From Dicaeum eximium (taxonomy: Eukaryota; Chordata; Aves; Passeriformes; Dicaeidae), in the NCBI GenBank assembly GCA_013396995.1, contig VWZP01010956.1:62001-126000 (forward strand): a stretch of 64,000 bases of DNA, given 5' to 3'. A program made the position numbers and the translations under genes. Numbering within the stretch: the first letter of the stretch is position 1; every line of letters starts with the position of its first letter. Below are positions 47,400 through 61,270 of the stretch, one piece after another. The notes beneath the pieces were generated by a model. That model saw only the letters and a program-made list of their open reading frames with translations. It did not search any database and had not been told where the DNA came from.

Positions 47400-49268
47400 T
47401 CGGTATTTAAACCTTTGCATGGTGTTCCTTCTGTTTGGTATCATATGAGTCTTATCCCTTCGAGATAAGAAGAAAACCTTCAATTTTGGTTCACTGACTA
47501 GGAGCATGAGAACTGCTGTTAAGAAACAGCTTAACATTCACAGCATCCACACATTTGGTAGGAAACTGTCTTGTAAGTCTAGAAATCTTAGCAAATATAA
47601 CAATAAATGTAAGAAAAACCTCTCTAAAACATGTCTCTAGTCAAATATAAGCTCTTACATTTTGCAAAAATATATTTAATTCCTTGTATAAATATCAAAT
47701 GAATAGTGATTTTCTAGTGCGGCTAGCAGCAGGAGGTCAGAAGTAGATGTAAACAAAGTGGGATTATAACTGATAAAAAGTCCAAGAGATTATGGTCTTG
47801 TCCCCACACATATTTTCTACTTGTTGCAGCTGGAAACTGAGTTATTTACAAGATGACTTGCAACATTTATATTCAGCTTTCTCATTTTATTATTTTTTTT
47901 ATTTCTTACAACTAAGAAAAACAACCCTTTCTTGCCAGCCTTAAGTTATTTAAAATATTTGCTTATTTTTTGCACCTCAAATGTGTCACCGCCAACACAA
48001 CTACGGCATGTGATCATGTTGGAGGATGGTTACTTGTTAAAAGGAGGGACATCTGCAAAACTGATGAAGGGATCAGACAGTGCACAAATAAGGTTTGCAG
48101 TCCCAGGCTCCTACCTGTATTTATTCTCCCAAAGAAGTAGTCTGCTTTGCAAAATATTTGAATCCCAAGGATTTTACTGGGAAACTAGAGAAACTTATTA
48201 ATCTTAGCATCCACTGAAGATTAGCATTCTTCCCATACCTGAAAGCTAAACATATTTCTACTAATTCCATATTCAACAAGGGTTTCTTCATACTCATCTA
48301 TAAGAACCTCTTCAATATTTATCTCTAACAAAGGAAATGCACTTTTTTCTTATGTGTCTTTAGGGGTGCAACAAAACATTCAGTAGTTACCTGCATTTTG
48401 TGATAGGATATGAAAACATACAAAATGGGATTACTTAAAATTTTTGTTTGGGGAAAGAAATGAATGAGCTCTTTATGTCTTTATTTATCTCTAACCTAAA
48501 CCAAAACTGCAGCAAATACTCTCCAATTTCAATAAATTTTAGAAAGTAATGTTAAATTCTGATATATAGGTTGGTCCCCAAAGAAGTATCAATGTTCTTT
48601 TAGTATCTCTAGGGCTTCTAAAGACTTATGCATTCAAGAGAGATTTGTCTGTTTGGCAAAGATAGTGATAAAAAGGACAAAAAATATGCAGAAACATAAA
48701 GATTGAGGCATGAAAGAGGAAATTTAGTACAAAACATACCGGCCACATTTTCTTCCTATTTACAGCACCTTCAAAAGTATGAAGTTTCTAGGTATGGTGT
48801 GAAGAGAAATGAACAAAAAAAAATCAGTAACTTGTTAAGAAAATTATTGGGATGTCACTTATCTCACTAAAGAATATTTCTTTGCGAAGGATTTTGTGAA
48901 TGACAACTGCTCCTCTCACCAGTAAATGGAGGTGACTCACCATAAAATGGAGGTGACTGCTCACAGAATAGTAATGGCAACATGAGGGGCAAAGGAAGAA
49001 ATATGACAATATGTACAATATAATAGTTGGTAATCAGAAGAAGAAAAGAGAGGTAAATATACTAATTGTTGTTCAGATATTATATTCTTATGTTACCTTA
49101 TCAGCAAAATAAAACAAGGTATCTGGTTAAATACCAAATAGAATTCCATTGACTCATTTAAAACTTGAGATAAAAATAAATTAAAAATTATGAAGGGTCA
49201 TGAGGTTTTCAGAATAAGCATTAAATTCACTACTGAACAGAAGCCTGTCCTCATCAAGTTCATTATAA
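47400..49268. other. Unique noncoding DNA
   Basis: An 89-codon plus-strand frame at 47932-48201 has no recognisable family. A small imperfect duplication (AAATGGAGGTGACT twice) lies at about 48924-48957. Confidence 0.45.
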
Positions 49269-49480
49269 TTCATAGAAGCATAGATAACTTTAGGTTCAAA
49301 CAAAACTCTGAAGCTCACCGAGCCAAGCTTTCTACTGAAAGCAGGGTTAAATGCAGGCTGAGATAAAATTGCTCACAGTCTTGTCCGCCTGAATTTTGAA
49401 TAACTGTCAATAATGGTAGCTGAGGGACTGGGAAATTCCAAACCTATAAACATGAATTTCAACAGCTTGAGCTAAAAAGC
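49269..49480 (-). mobile_element. Diverged CR1 LINE fragment, minus strand
   Basis: Plus-strand reading shows AATTCATAGAAGCATAGA, then TTTAGGTTCAAACAAAAC, CTCTGAAGCTCACCGAG, GAAAGCAGGGTTAAATGC and AGTCTTGTCCGCCTGAATTT. These match the order of a reversed CR1 3' end with many changes. The right boundary fades out near 49480. Confidence 0.75.
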
Positions 49481-50739
49481 CAATCTTTTGGCAAGTCTTA
49501 TGTACTTATATATATTCATATTTTTGTGAATTGAGGAAGGTTGAGTGCTTAGCCCATATTCACCAGTCTGCTATACTGTAAATCATCTTTAAAAGAGATT
49601 AGGTTAGCTCCAGCCTGTACTGTGAAATAAAAAGTCTTGTGCAGTACAACTTGGGCTTGTAATGCTGAGAGTTATGCTGACGAGGGCAACTTTAAGTGTG
49701 TCTGTACCTGACACAATATACAAAAGAAATAAAAGCCCAGCAGCAAACCAGATGATTGGAGGAAATGCTCTGACTCAGAAGGAAATTTCAGAAATAAATT
49801 AGAGGAATCAAAGGAGAGCAGAAAGTAGTTTACATTTTAAAAGCCAGGAAGACCTGATGAGGCAGCAAGTATCCACTGGAGAAAATTCATTGCTCAAACA
49901 TCTCAAAAAAGGCAAGATGTAGAGGATAAACTATTGCTAAGGAATGCTCCACATTCTGATCCCAACACAGGCATAACTTTAACATCAGCAGTAGATGGAG
50001 AAGATATTGTCTAAAGAAGGAAAAAAACCCCTATTATTGTTATTATTATTGAAACTATTATTAAAAATAAAAGGCTCAATAGGATTATTCTTTTCATGCT
50101 CCATGCATTTTGCCTCATCCTTCCCTAGAGCAGTTCTTAATGTTTCTTAGGTGAAAATCACTCTTCCCTGTTCTGGAGACTAAAATACCTTTCTTCTCCC
50201 ATGCCTAACATTTTCTTCTGCCTGAGAGAAATCAAGTCCAAAGTCCCTAAAACCAATAAACAGTAACAAAAGTTTAATTCAGGGTGCATTTTGATGTAGG
50301 CCTTTCCATATTTGTTAGTTCCCAAGGACTGTCATTATCCCAGATTGTTTGACTCATTTGGTATGTGAGTGGCCTACACCAGTGGCCTACAAGCACTTAC
50401 TGTCACAGCTGAGGCTCCCAAAATTGTATGAGGGACCACTCAGAGGGAAAAACCAGGAACATAAGAAGCCAGAGGAAGGTGTGTGAATGTTGGCAGTCAC
50501 TACCAGCTTGGCCTGAGTCTGAATTCAGATGTGAAAAAGTGGTGGTGGGTTCAAAAGTTTAGTTTTCACAAATACACTTTTTTTTGTAATAAGAACATTA
50601 CTTGTCATTACAACCTTGTCTCACTTTAATCCACTAAAGGTTTTTTGTTCAAAAATGCTGGCTTCTCTTCATACATTTTAATTTCAGAATAAATATTTTT
50701 ATTTTCAGTTGCTAACATCCTATCTGGAAAACAAAAGAA
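49481..50739. other. Unique noncoding DNA with a small ATT repeat
   Basis: An (ATT)n stretch with one G interruption lies at about 50033-50050. Nothing else is recognisable. Confidence 0.45.
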
Positions 50740-51020
50740 ATGAAAGCTTCTGTTTTTCCATATGTGGCTTTTCTGGAAGTGGGGTCGCTAGGCTGAGATG
50801 ATGATGAGAAGCAGCACAGTCCTGGCTCTGTCTGCACCTGTCCCCACAGCCCTGCCTTGGGCTCCAACAGACAGAGGTGCCTGATGCCAGGGGCTGGGGC
50901 TGCCCTATGCCCTCCTGGCTGCCTTCTCCTGGCAGGGCTGCTGGGATGGGCCCTGGCTGCCAGGCTCTGCTGTTCCATGACCACAGCTGCCACAGAGCCA
51001 CAGCACCCTCCTGGCAAATA
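50740..51020. other. Isolated GC-rich patch of unknown nature
   Basis: This 280-bp block stands out from the AT-rich surroundings: 42 of 60 bases in 50881-50940 are G or C. It is rich in CTGGC, GGCTG and CCTGG words but nearly free of CpG, so it is not a CpG island. Overlapping frames stay open on both strands (50712-51053 and 50720-51001 minus, 50877-51083 plus), as expected when GC content removes stop codons. I recognise no exon, repeat family or domain. Possible identities include a decayed retroelement, a retrocopy fragment or a lone exon; none is supported. Confidence 0.45.
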
Positions 51021-51568
51021 ATCAGGAATGAAACTGCAGATAATTTTCCACATGTGTTCAGCCTGTGTATGAACTTACTATAGTAGTGTTATAAAAATTA
51101 AAGAAACACCTAACAGGAACAAGAAAATGAGATGTCCTTAATTATTTTAAATTAAATTTAATTGCTGACATTTTAAGCAGCAATATGGATACCTGAGTTC
51201 TTCCCTTCCCTGTCTCTGGATGACATGGTGACTTCTGCTGTTTTTTTATTGCTTTAGGTTCCCTCAGAGCTGTTTAAAAGAGAAGAGCTTTAACAGGTGA
51301 AAAGTTTAAAATCCATTTTGGTCAAGTGACTACATGGAGACAGGATAGCATTTGAAAGCTTAGCAGTTTATTTCAAGGAGGGAAAAAGGATAAAAGGAGG
51401 CAGCTCATCAGCAGTAGACTGAAATCCACCTTGCCAGCTTTGTGTATTTGTGTTATATATAGCCACTGCTGCCACACACACATCATGCACTATACAAAAA
51501 CAATCTTTGGAACCATTTGGACTAATAAAAAGAATGAGGTTTTCCTGACATAAAAATGGGGTTGTTTG
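51021..51568. other. Unique noncoding DNA
   Basis: Nothing recognisable before the poly-T tract. Confidence 0.4.
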
Positions 51569-51594
51569 TTTTTTTTTTTTTTTTTTTTTTTTTT
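51569..51594. repeat. Poly-T tract of 26 bases
   Basis: Uninterrupted T run preceded by GTTGTTTG. No retrocopy body is recognisable on its right side. Confidence 0.95.
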
Positions 51595-54500
51595 CTTTGC
51601 TTTAGCTGGTGCTACTGTTGTTAAAATAGGACAAACATTTTAAGGTAAATCTTATTAAACATGATGGAAGAAGACCAGCAGCCCAAACTGACAATAAAAG
51701 GCATGTGGAGTTTTAGATACCATAATCCATTTATAAGTAGAGTCATTTCTCAGATGAATATTTCTTAAGATGCCACTTGCAAACACTTGCAAAACTCCCT
51801 GCAGTTGTCAGCTAGATTTGTCCCTTGTACTTTCCTATCCTTCGCTGTGTAAATGCTGACACCTTGCTCTTTTCTTAAATCCACAAGCCATTAATTACTG
51901 ACAACTTGCCTTCTGCCTCTGAGGTACCTTAGTGACTATAAGATCTATTCCAAGTTCAAAGTTAAGTATCTTATGCTCTGTCAGGGGTTTGCTGCTGCTG
52001 CAGTTGTTTGCAGATAAATAATTGAAGTGTTCCACCTATCCCATATGAATCAATATCTCTGTCTTATTCTACCTGTGCAGCTCCACACCACTGACAGACT
52101 TCTTGCTGCCAGTGCTTCCAGCATTATAGCCTGCATGGTCATTTTTTATGCACATTAGCCATTATGATCAAAAACTTTGATAATCTGCTTGTTTCCTGTC
52201 AAGACATACTGCCAAAAAAAAAATCACTCTGTACTCTCATGGTCAAAAATCACTAAATGATCAGTGATGTGTTCAGTGAAAACGGGAATGAGTCAGATTG
52301 ATTTTCCTGAAAGGAAGAATTTTTATATATTATGAATAAATAATTAAAAATTCCTGTAACTTAATCCTGCACTTTAACTATTAAAATATGCTTCTACCAA
52401 ATGTCCATATTTATAGAAAATGGTTACATATTGTACTTAGATAAAGGAGCAGCTGGATCTTTATGGGGTACCAGTTTTATATAAATATAAAAATTTGGTA
52501 ATTATCACTGTTGTGCAGCAGTAATAAGCTCAGTTGGGGAATGCTGCTGCAGTTGTTTCTTTGGCTACAAATTTCAGGCTTGCAGATTCTCTTGTAGTTT
52601 TCATCTGCTTTTTTATTCCACATGGAATAAACCAGCTTCAGCATATTGGTCTTTAACCTGTGCCTGGTCTGCACATCTGGCTGTCCATGGCATGTTCCAA
52701 GGCAGAGAAAATTAGTATGTTAGTATGACTGCTTAGTATATTAAAAAAAATTAGTATACTAGTGTACTAGTATGACTGCTTCTGCTGCAGTGGATCAAGC
52801 CACAGACACCATTCAGAACTGAAGCACTGATATGTCTAAGCAAAAGATGAAACTGAAAACAACAGCACTTGACTCCCTCTCCACCCTCCTCAGTTGTAGA
52901 TTTCCTTGTTGTTAAAATAAAAAACTGGAATTATCTCTTAACCCTTTCATGCTTTTTTACTACCTTTGTCTCTTTCCTTTTCTCCTTCCCTATTTTTTAA
53001 TTGAAAAATCAAAGACTGGCAGTGTTTAAACTAATGGGCAGTATGGCAGAATGCTAACTATGCAATGATAGACAGCTAAACTGAACTGGTATTCAGGAGT
53101 CTCTAACTACTTTGATATTATCTAGACACACAGGCACCTGGTAGCTAACATTCTAAATTGCCACCTGCTAATAGACATGAGACATTCACAGACAGACTTT
53201 ATTTATAGCTTGTAGAGCTTGAACTACCTGACTTGGTAGAAATTGCAGTTGTTTTTTTGGCATTTTTAAGGAAATAGGCATTTAATTGTGGTACTTATTT
53301 TTACATACTCTCACTTTGTATTCCTGGAACCAAAATGGATCTGTTTTTTCTACTCCTTCCAGCTCAAGAGGGTCAGGCAGCCCTCTTTTGGAGTGCATCC
53401 TCCATGACCTGATGCGATTAGTCTTACTATAGAATTTATATTATCTATGCACCTCAAGTAAAGATGTCCCCAAAAGCTGATTGGAAGAGTCTCCTTTGTT
53501 GCCCCTTTGCACTGGCCTTCCAAGCTGGCTGGCAATGGAAAACTGCATTTCATACTGTGAAAGCCATTGTAGATGTATTTCATTCCTCATCCTTTTCTGA
53601 TTTTAAAACCAAGAAGTAAATATTACTTCTTTATTCTGTGCCTTTGATACAGTTTTAATTTTTTGCAAATTACACTGTTAGAGAAATCATATAACAACCA
53701 AGTCAAACTAATTACTGAACCTTTACTGAATTCCACAGGATTTTCAAGGGTTCACGGTCTTATGGAGTACAAAAGCCAGAGCAAATTGTATACTCCTGAC
53801 AGAAGGCATTTGTTTAATTTCTATTAAAGGACTCATTTTTGAAACTTGTTCATAATCTGGCTGTACTTCAGCTTCTGCAATCTTTCTTCTAAACCTCTGT
53901 GGCTGCAAAATACTATCTGTGAAACAAATTTTAGGGTCCACATCCTGATTAGTTATTTGGGTTTCTTGCAGGGGGTTGTTTATTTTCTCTTGTTTTGTTT
54001 CCAACTCATGCAGAAGGAAAATATGTGATGAAATAGAAAATAGAAATTAAACAAAAATAGAGTAGGTAGGATGTAATGTCATAACTTAGTAGAAAAATTG
54101 TAGCAAAACTTAGTGCAGGCCCTGTAGGAGAGAAAGATGACATTATTAAAAATGAAACAAAAATTAATAAATAAATAAATCCAACTACATTAACTCACAT
54201 TGACACCCATGCTCACATACTTACAGACAGCAAGACTTCTGTAGTTTAGCATCCTCTTCAGTGTTCAATGGCCAAGGTTTGTGTACAATAGTAGTTGTAC
54301 TACTAGGATGATGGTAGGGTTTCCTTGTGTCTGTTGGACTCTTCAGAGAGTGATCTTTCCACATTGTTCAAACTCTACAGTCCTTCCGAATTTACCCAAA
54401 TTTTACAAAAATTTGAGTTTTTGTCTATTGAGTCGGATGTTTTGAAAGTCAATGCTACATGCTATCAGCACATGCTATTGGCTTAGTGTTCTGCTTTTTC

Positions 54501-57500
54501 TTCCATTGCTTCTATAGCAGAAAAATCCTGTTAATTCTCCATTCACACCAATCTTAAAGGTTTTACTGCAGTTCCACAGAAATGAAAGTTGCAGAACCAA
54601 TTTCCTCTCAACTAATCATGTCAACTAATAGATTAAAGTCATCTCTCAAAATGCAATGGCCTGGTTTTTGCACAGTTGGTGGCAAACTGTGCCAATAAGT
54701 AAGCACTACTGCCTGGTCAGATGTGGCAGATGAGGAATATGCATGAACTCATAGAGGTCCTTGGTCCTCTGAAAAGTAAACTTATTGTTACCAAAGAATG
54801 TGAAGTCCCTGAAGTGAAGTATGTTTATACAGCAATAGGTTGTTTGTTTTGAGGAAAACAAAATATGATCAGGATAAAAGGCAGGAAGAGCATATATGCC
54901 TAGAGATGTGAAAGCACTTTCCATTCTCAGCTTTCATCTGGGTACTACAGGCTGGGACATATCATCTGCCTTGTGTCCTGGAAATACAATTCCCATCTCA
55001 AGCCTAGGAAAGTGTTTTGAGAACCTTTCAGCACATCCTCTACTTGCTAGGTTTCTTCTAAACCAATTTTTCACTTTTGATTACAGGGTCTTTGGTCTGA
55101 ACTATAGCCATTCTTAACATTTTTCTGGAATTTTATCTCATCTATGTCTTAACATACTCTCCAGATTTTCAAGGTTTCCCTGAATGATGTCATCTTCTTA
55201 TCTAAAATGCTGAACTAGTATTAGAAATTATTCACATAAATACGTTGTCATTTCACAAAATCACAACAGAACCTGGATATTTTATATTTGCTGCAGTTTC
55301 ATCCAAACTGCAGTTACTACCATATATGAGTAAGACTGTGTGAGGGGGAAGGAGACCATAAATGATGGAAAATTACTCTCCATTATACTGCTGAAAAGCA
55401 GCCAGTTACATTCTTCTTTGCTGTAAACCTCTACTTTCAATCTGTGAATAAAAAAATCTAAGTATGAATGAGAAACACAGAGTTGATCACATCCTGTAAA
55501 AAGGTTTTGTGGGACCACATGCAATAACAAGAATGCAAACCCTGCTGAAATTGCAAACCTGCAGTCCTTCACCGTAAACCTCCCTTTGAGTATGTGACAA
55601 ATGGATTAAGGTGCAGCAAGATGTACTCAAAGACTATAAAAGATTAACAGATCTTTTAATTAGATGTTGTAAAATCCTTCCATGCATTGTTAGATATTTT
55701 GGTCCCCCAGCACTCTGAACAAAGTACTAACAGGTACATTACAGCAGCCCAAAATAATACAGGAGGAGTTTAGTTTTCTAAATATGTGAATAGGTTTTAA
55801 ATACAACTTCTGCAGAGATGAGTGAGTAGCATTTTATATAGGTACACCTCAAAAATGTAGTTTTAAATGGATTTGAATGCATTGGTAATCCATTGGAAAA
55901 TTTTATACAGTTTGAATATTTTAACACCTGTCTAAATTCATAATTAAAAATGCTTAATGCTATTGCAAAAACTAGGAAAAAACAATGAGTACTCATGAAA
56001 ATGCATGTGTTACTTCTTATTCTGCATTTTCTCACTTAAATATTGATTGTAAGGAAAAAGTCCACTTCCCTGTCTTTCTTGGTCTGATTCCACACTGCCT
56101 TAGGTAATCACTATCTTGTGTGCAAAGAAGTGTGGGTATGATCAGAATAGTAGCGTTTTACATGGCAACTGAAAAGCTATAAGAAGTTACAGAGGCTTCA
56201 GGCAGTAAAAAAAATTGGATTCCCTGCCTATGTTGGATTGTACACTGCTGGCTAGTATCCAGTTTTGCAAAGGTAAAAGATGCACAGAAGATTTATAGAC
56301 AGCTGTTCTGTCAGGGAAACTTTAAACCCATACTTCTTCCTTCTCCTCCTGGTTTCTTACCAACTTATTTTTGTTCTTGTTTTTACTAACATACAGAACC
56401 ACAGATCACCCTACAGGAAGCATATATAGAGTTTGTCAGAAGACTGAACTTATTTTCCTGGCAAACTTTTGCAAGTAATAATTAAAAAAGCCTATGTCAA
56501 GAAGAAAAAAAAAAAAACAAACTAAAAGAACTAACAACTGGTGTTAGAAAAGTTATAGCTCTGAATGTCTTTCTGCACTATTCATCCCTTGAAATTTACA
56601 CCTGCTTTGGGGAATTACTGTGCAGAAAGGCACATTGTGTTACCTCGGAAACAGCTGCGACTGCATGTGTATATTTAGTTAGAAGGTATTTCACTCCCTT
56701 CACATTTCTGTCTGATATGCCATTTACTTTGTATTTAAGCTGTTAATGCAGTCAGTCCTTTGCTATCACATCTGCTTTCTTTTAGTCTTAAATCTACCCA
56801 GCTGTAAAAGATGGTCTTGTAAGTATGTACCTCTGCTGACACTGCCACATTTCTGTTATTTCCAAAATTTCTACAGAAGAAAGAGTAAAAGGATGTTATT
56901 AACATATTTAGGACCAGGAAGATAAATTCTATATACCTTCTTTAGAGATTCAATATTTCATTAAGACAGGTCATCTAACAAAATCACACAAGGTGACTTC
57001 ATTTCCTTTCATTTCACTTCACAATTGAGAACAAGAGTACTTATCTGTAAGACAGATGCTTGGCAGGAATGAAGTATAGCTAGGTACAAAGGAGACTAGA
57101 ATTATGGAATCTTATATTTGTTACTGGAATTGAATCGTTGTGTGGCCTTGGGTAAGTAATTTGAATTGTCTGTGCCCTGATTCTTAGCTTCCCCTGACAA
57201 CAGAGTTGTAATAGTTGGCTAAATGTTACTGAGCTTCAAAAATACTTTGAATTCTTCACATAATATGTATCTGAAATATTTTCACGATCATTATTATTTT
57301 CATTCTACTCTGACCTTTCCCTAATTAGGGGAAACAGATGAATTACTGATTTAAATGAAGCATGATTCTGCTGTGAGTGAATCTAATATTTTAAGTAATT
57401 CTACTTTCTGTATATGAATTATATTTACTTCAAAAATATGTATTTCATAAAGCTGATATGTAAAAGTTAGTGCTTTAAAGAAGATAACAAAATAACTGAG

Positions 57501-58340
57501 AAAATACATCCAGCAATTTCCTGCTACTGTCTTGTAATGATAGAGCAGAAAAGGTAGTGAAGAAAAATATTAAGAATAAAATAATTAGTCTACATGTATT
57601 TTTGCATATAGATATAGATATAGTTATAGTAAAACCGTTGATTAAAATTGTATTTTTTTATTCAGTATAAAACATATGATTTTCTCCTTCCTTAATCTCA
57701 ATTTACATTTTTATTTTTGTCTAACAAAATCTCTTTTTTCTTTTTTCCTCATTTATCTGTTAGAGTCCTGTAAAGAAAAATACTGCACATGTCTTCTGAA
57801 TTTCTTGCTCTTTTCTGTTCAGTGATATATATAGAGCAGCATCAGTCATGATAACTTAGTGATGAATACTCCTGCGTGCAAATATCATGAGGCTGTTCCT
57901 GCCAGCCTGAGCTGTCTTTTCCCAATTAACTACTGGGAAAGCAATCTTGAGTGACATACAGTAGAGAAATGATAACAGGTAGTTTCAGATATTCAGCTAG
58001 AAATGAGAGAAACTGGAAAAGGTGAGATAAGTTTCAGTAAAGAGAAAAAAAAACAAGAAAATTCAAAGCAGCTTAACTAAACCCAATGATTTTAGAGATA
58101 TATACATTTGCAGTGTTTAAGGCACTCTAACTTCCAGAATTTTGTGTCTTGCAATGTCAAAATTGTAAATTTCAGAATGTTGCTTTAAGACTCCAGCAAA
58201 AAAGGGTTACACAAAATGAGGCATTACTTCTGTAATCACGTAGGAAGAAAAAGTCAATAACATAGCTTAAATGCATAAATAAATGCAAATAAATAAAGAA
58301 AGAGAGCTTGCAGGGGAAAAAAAAAAATTCTATAACAATA
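51595..58340. other. Unique AT-rich noncoding DNA
   Basis: No transposon, RNA gene or convincing coding frame over almost 7 kb. Minor items are an AATA run near 54164-54179 and a short GATATA-type repeat at about 57609-57628. Open frames are all below 100 codons, the longest being 55282-55572 on the minus strand (96 codons), without domains. Confidence 0.5.
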
Positions 58341-61230
58341 GAGATCAGTGCTCACCAGTTGTAGGTTGAATGGCATCTTCTTGGGCAGGCACTGGGAAAG
58401 CTAAACTCAAAAGTCCTGATAGTGTGTTCTTTCTACCAACTGAAGATTCCAGTATTTCAACATCAGATCAAAAGCTACAAAAATTCACAGAAATAAAGCT
58501 GAGAATATCAAGGGCGCTGACATTGTCCCAGATTACAGGAAGAATATGAGCATTTGTCAGATGAAGCTGTCTAGGTAAGGAGACTGAAAACAAATTAAAA
58601 CAAATTTCCAATGTTTTCTGAGAGTCAGTCTTTGATTACTTCCTTACTATTACTTTAATGATACATGATCATCACTTCTGTATCTAAGTATGAAATACCA
58701 TGTAGACACTTGAAAAATTATCAGTATTGCTAGAGCTACTTTTGAGCCTGTTCTGTAGTCAGTGATCAGTCTCCAAATGCTTTTTGGGAATAAGAATGAA
58801 AGATGGAACACCAAAAATTGATTTGTCTGAGACGCAGTCTTGGTGACATGTAAATTGTGTGTAGTACCAAAAATCAGGGTCGGCATTTTTTATCAATGAA
58901 GGCCTTATGTTTGTTCCAACAACATTTGAAAATTTAAATGAGTTGAATACATATAATCTTTCATCATGAGAATTAGTATTTTTGTTTTATGTGATCCTTT
59001 TTTCTATAAACTTTTCAACTTCAACTTCAGTGTTAGAGCCAAAATCATTAGAAATGCTATCCCAGGACCTTACTTAGAAACACCTTTCTGATTCTGATGA
59101 TATTATTCATGACCATCTCATATCCCTCTGGTCATGCATAGACATTGTCTCCTAAGGCAGATCATTCTTGTCCTTCTTACATCTTCACACTTATAGAGAA
59201 GGTAATCATCACTCCATATGTGTTGTGCTATCTCTTCTAACATGAATTCATAGGGATTTTTCCATTTTCACAGTCATCCTTACTGTCTTTTTTTCCTGTA
59301 TCAAATTCAGTTAAATTTTATCCTTATCAGCTGAGTCATATTGTTTACAATATTTTGAGTAAGGTCATGACAATATGTTCCAAAATGGAGTAATATTTTC
59401 CTATCTGTAATGAGAATTCCTTGTTTAATGCACTGCAGGATATTCTTATTATTTTCACAACCATGTCATAATCATCCTGCTATTTACCAAAGTATTCAAG
59501 TTTTCCTTTCCTTTCTTGCATACAATGAATATAGTTTACATTTATAGGCTCAAAGTCTCATTAACAATAAAGTATTTATCTTTAGAATTTGTATAACTTA
59601 AGTTAATTTCCATTTCTTTAGCTCCCAAGTTCATCCAAATCTTCCACTTACTGGTCAGGTCTGGATAACATTTTCTACTTTCTAACACTTCACATTTCAG
59701 GGTGTTCACTTAGTTCCTGCATAGAAGTCTCTAATGAATATGTCAAACATGTCTACCACAAGAAGAACGACTGACGGAAATCATTGTCTAATTTCTTCCC
59801 AGTCTGATATATCCAAATCAACTTTTGCCACACATTCCTATTGCCTGGCTGTTCATAATTTCTAATGAATATAAGTCCACTCCTCTATAGGGAACTGGTT
59901 TTTAACTGGTGTGAAGTGGTTTGTATTCGAGACAGATGGGAATGACTTGGCTAAGATGATCTAATAGATCAGCTGTCAGAAAATATACATATATGTGTAT
60001 TTCCAAAAATATATATAGGGAGTGAATCTACTGTGCTAGATAATAATTTTAAAACCTACCCAAGGGTCCACAGAGTTACATGGATTTGGCAATTTTTTCT
60101 CCAGAATATCTTCTAGGCCATTATACAGCACCAAGTCCTGTTATGTGCATATATCTGATGTACTTAGAGTGCTGTGTTTCCTTCATTCAGAGAGCATTTC
60201 CATCATTCATTTATACTACTGGACTTTCAATTTCAAATGGTGATTCTTTAAAGGACTAAATTCTTCAAAACAGACACTAAGGGACTGTTCTGATTTCTTT
60301 TAGAATTTGAAATCTTAGTTTTAATTCCATTTGAGATATCCTTACTTTCGCCACATAATTCTTTTTTGCTGTCACTTCTTTGGTGTGGATTTTTAAAATT
60401 ATAATTGGTTACTAATTTTTTTCTATGTAGAAGTTACATTGCAAAAAAGAAAGTCTGAGGCAAAATTATTTCTTTGGCAATTGGAATAGATTACCATTGA
60501 TCTTTTCTCCTTTCTAAGAATGTATTAGTATCACTTTTCTTCTATTTCTTTTTCCTGCTGACCCTTTTCTATTTTTATCTTTGTCATTGACAGATGCAAT
60601 TTTCTTTAGAAGACTCAGCTTAACTGTATTTTGACTATTTTCATTTTTTTTCTGTACTTCCTTGAAGTTTTGTCATACAAAAATTTATTGGAGAGTCTTT
60701 TTCCATAGTTTATCATTTTCCTAATAATTTAGACATATATTATGTTGTTTTGTGTTGGTTTTCTTTTCATTCAGTAAAGCTTGCACTTCTTCCACATGAG
60801 TGCCCTCCTGCTTTGAATGAAAGATCATGCCCAATTTTGCCCTTTTTACAAAAATAATTCTTTGCTTATTCCATTCCAATACTTGTGTACATCATTCAAG
60901 CCAATCAGCATCATCAATTAGACATAAAAAAGTCAGAGGCTACTTTTTGTCTTACATTTTAATATATCAGATTACTTTCTGTGGCTAACTCTGCTATAAA
61001 TATGCTTTCTGATCTAAAAGAATTTATTTCTCTGCTTCATTTAAGCACTTGGTAGCAATATCTGACCTCTCCATGTGCAAGAATATTTTGACTCTACAGT
61101 TATTATATCTATTTTTAAATATATACCTAGAAAATTATAGTGTTTTAGACTTGTTTTACTTTTTACTTTTTTACTTCCAGAATTTTACTGAGCTTATTAC
61201 ACAGTGAGCTTCTGCAAATTCTTATAGGTG
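58341..61230. other. Noncoding or decayed sequence left of a long poly-A tract
   Basis: Several runs of 30-60 codons without stops occur here on both strands and in different frames, for example the minus-strand frame 58650-58886. No run joins to another in a consistent frame and no protein family is recognised. The 39-base poly-A at its right edge would suit a plus-strand retrocopy, but no AATAAA lies within 30 bases upstream. I leave it unassigned. Confidence 0.35.

Positions 61231-61269
<39 letters not shown>
61231..61269. repeat. Poly-A tract of 39 bases
   Basis: The longest uninterrupted homopolymer in the window. Such length usually means either a young retrotransposed tail or microsatellite-type expansion; the sequence does not tell which. 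Confidence 0.95.

Positions 61270-61270
<1 letters not shown>

Noticed and set aside
50712..51083. A coding exon in the GC-rich patch (frames up to 113 codons)
   Set aside because: Frames are open on both strands because GC-rich DNA has few stops, and no domain or reliable splice pair is visible. It is kept only as a finding.
58341..61230. A processed pseudogene read from stop-poor runs on the minus strand
   Set aside because: Equally plausible-looking peptides appear on the plus strand and in other frames, so the impression is not evidence. A minus-strand retrocopy would also need poly-T on the left, whereas poly-A lies on the right.
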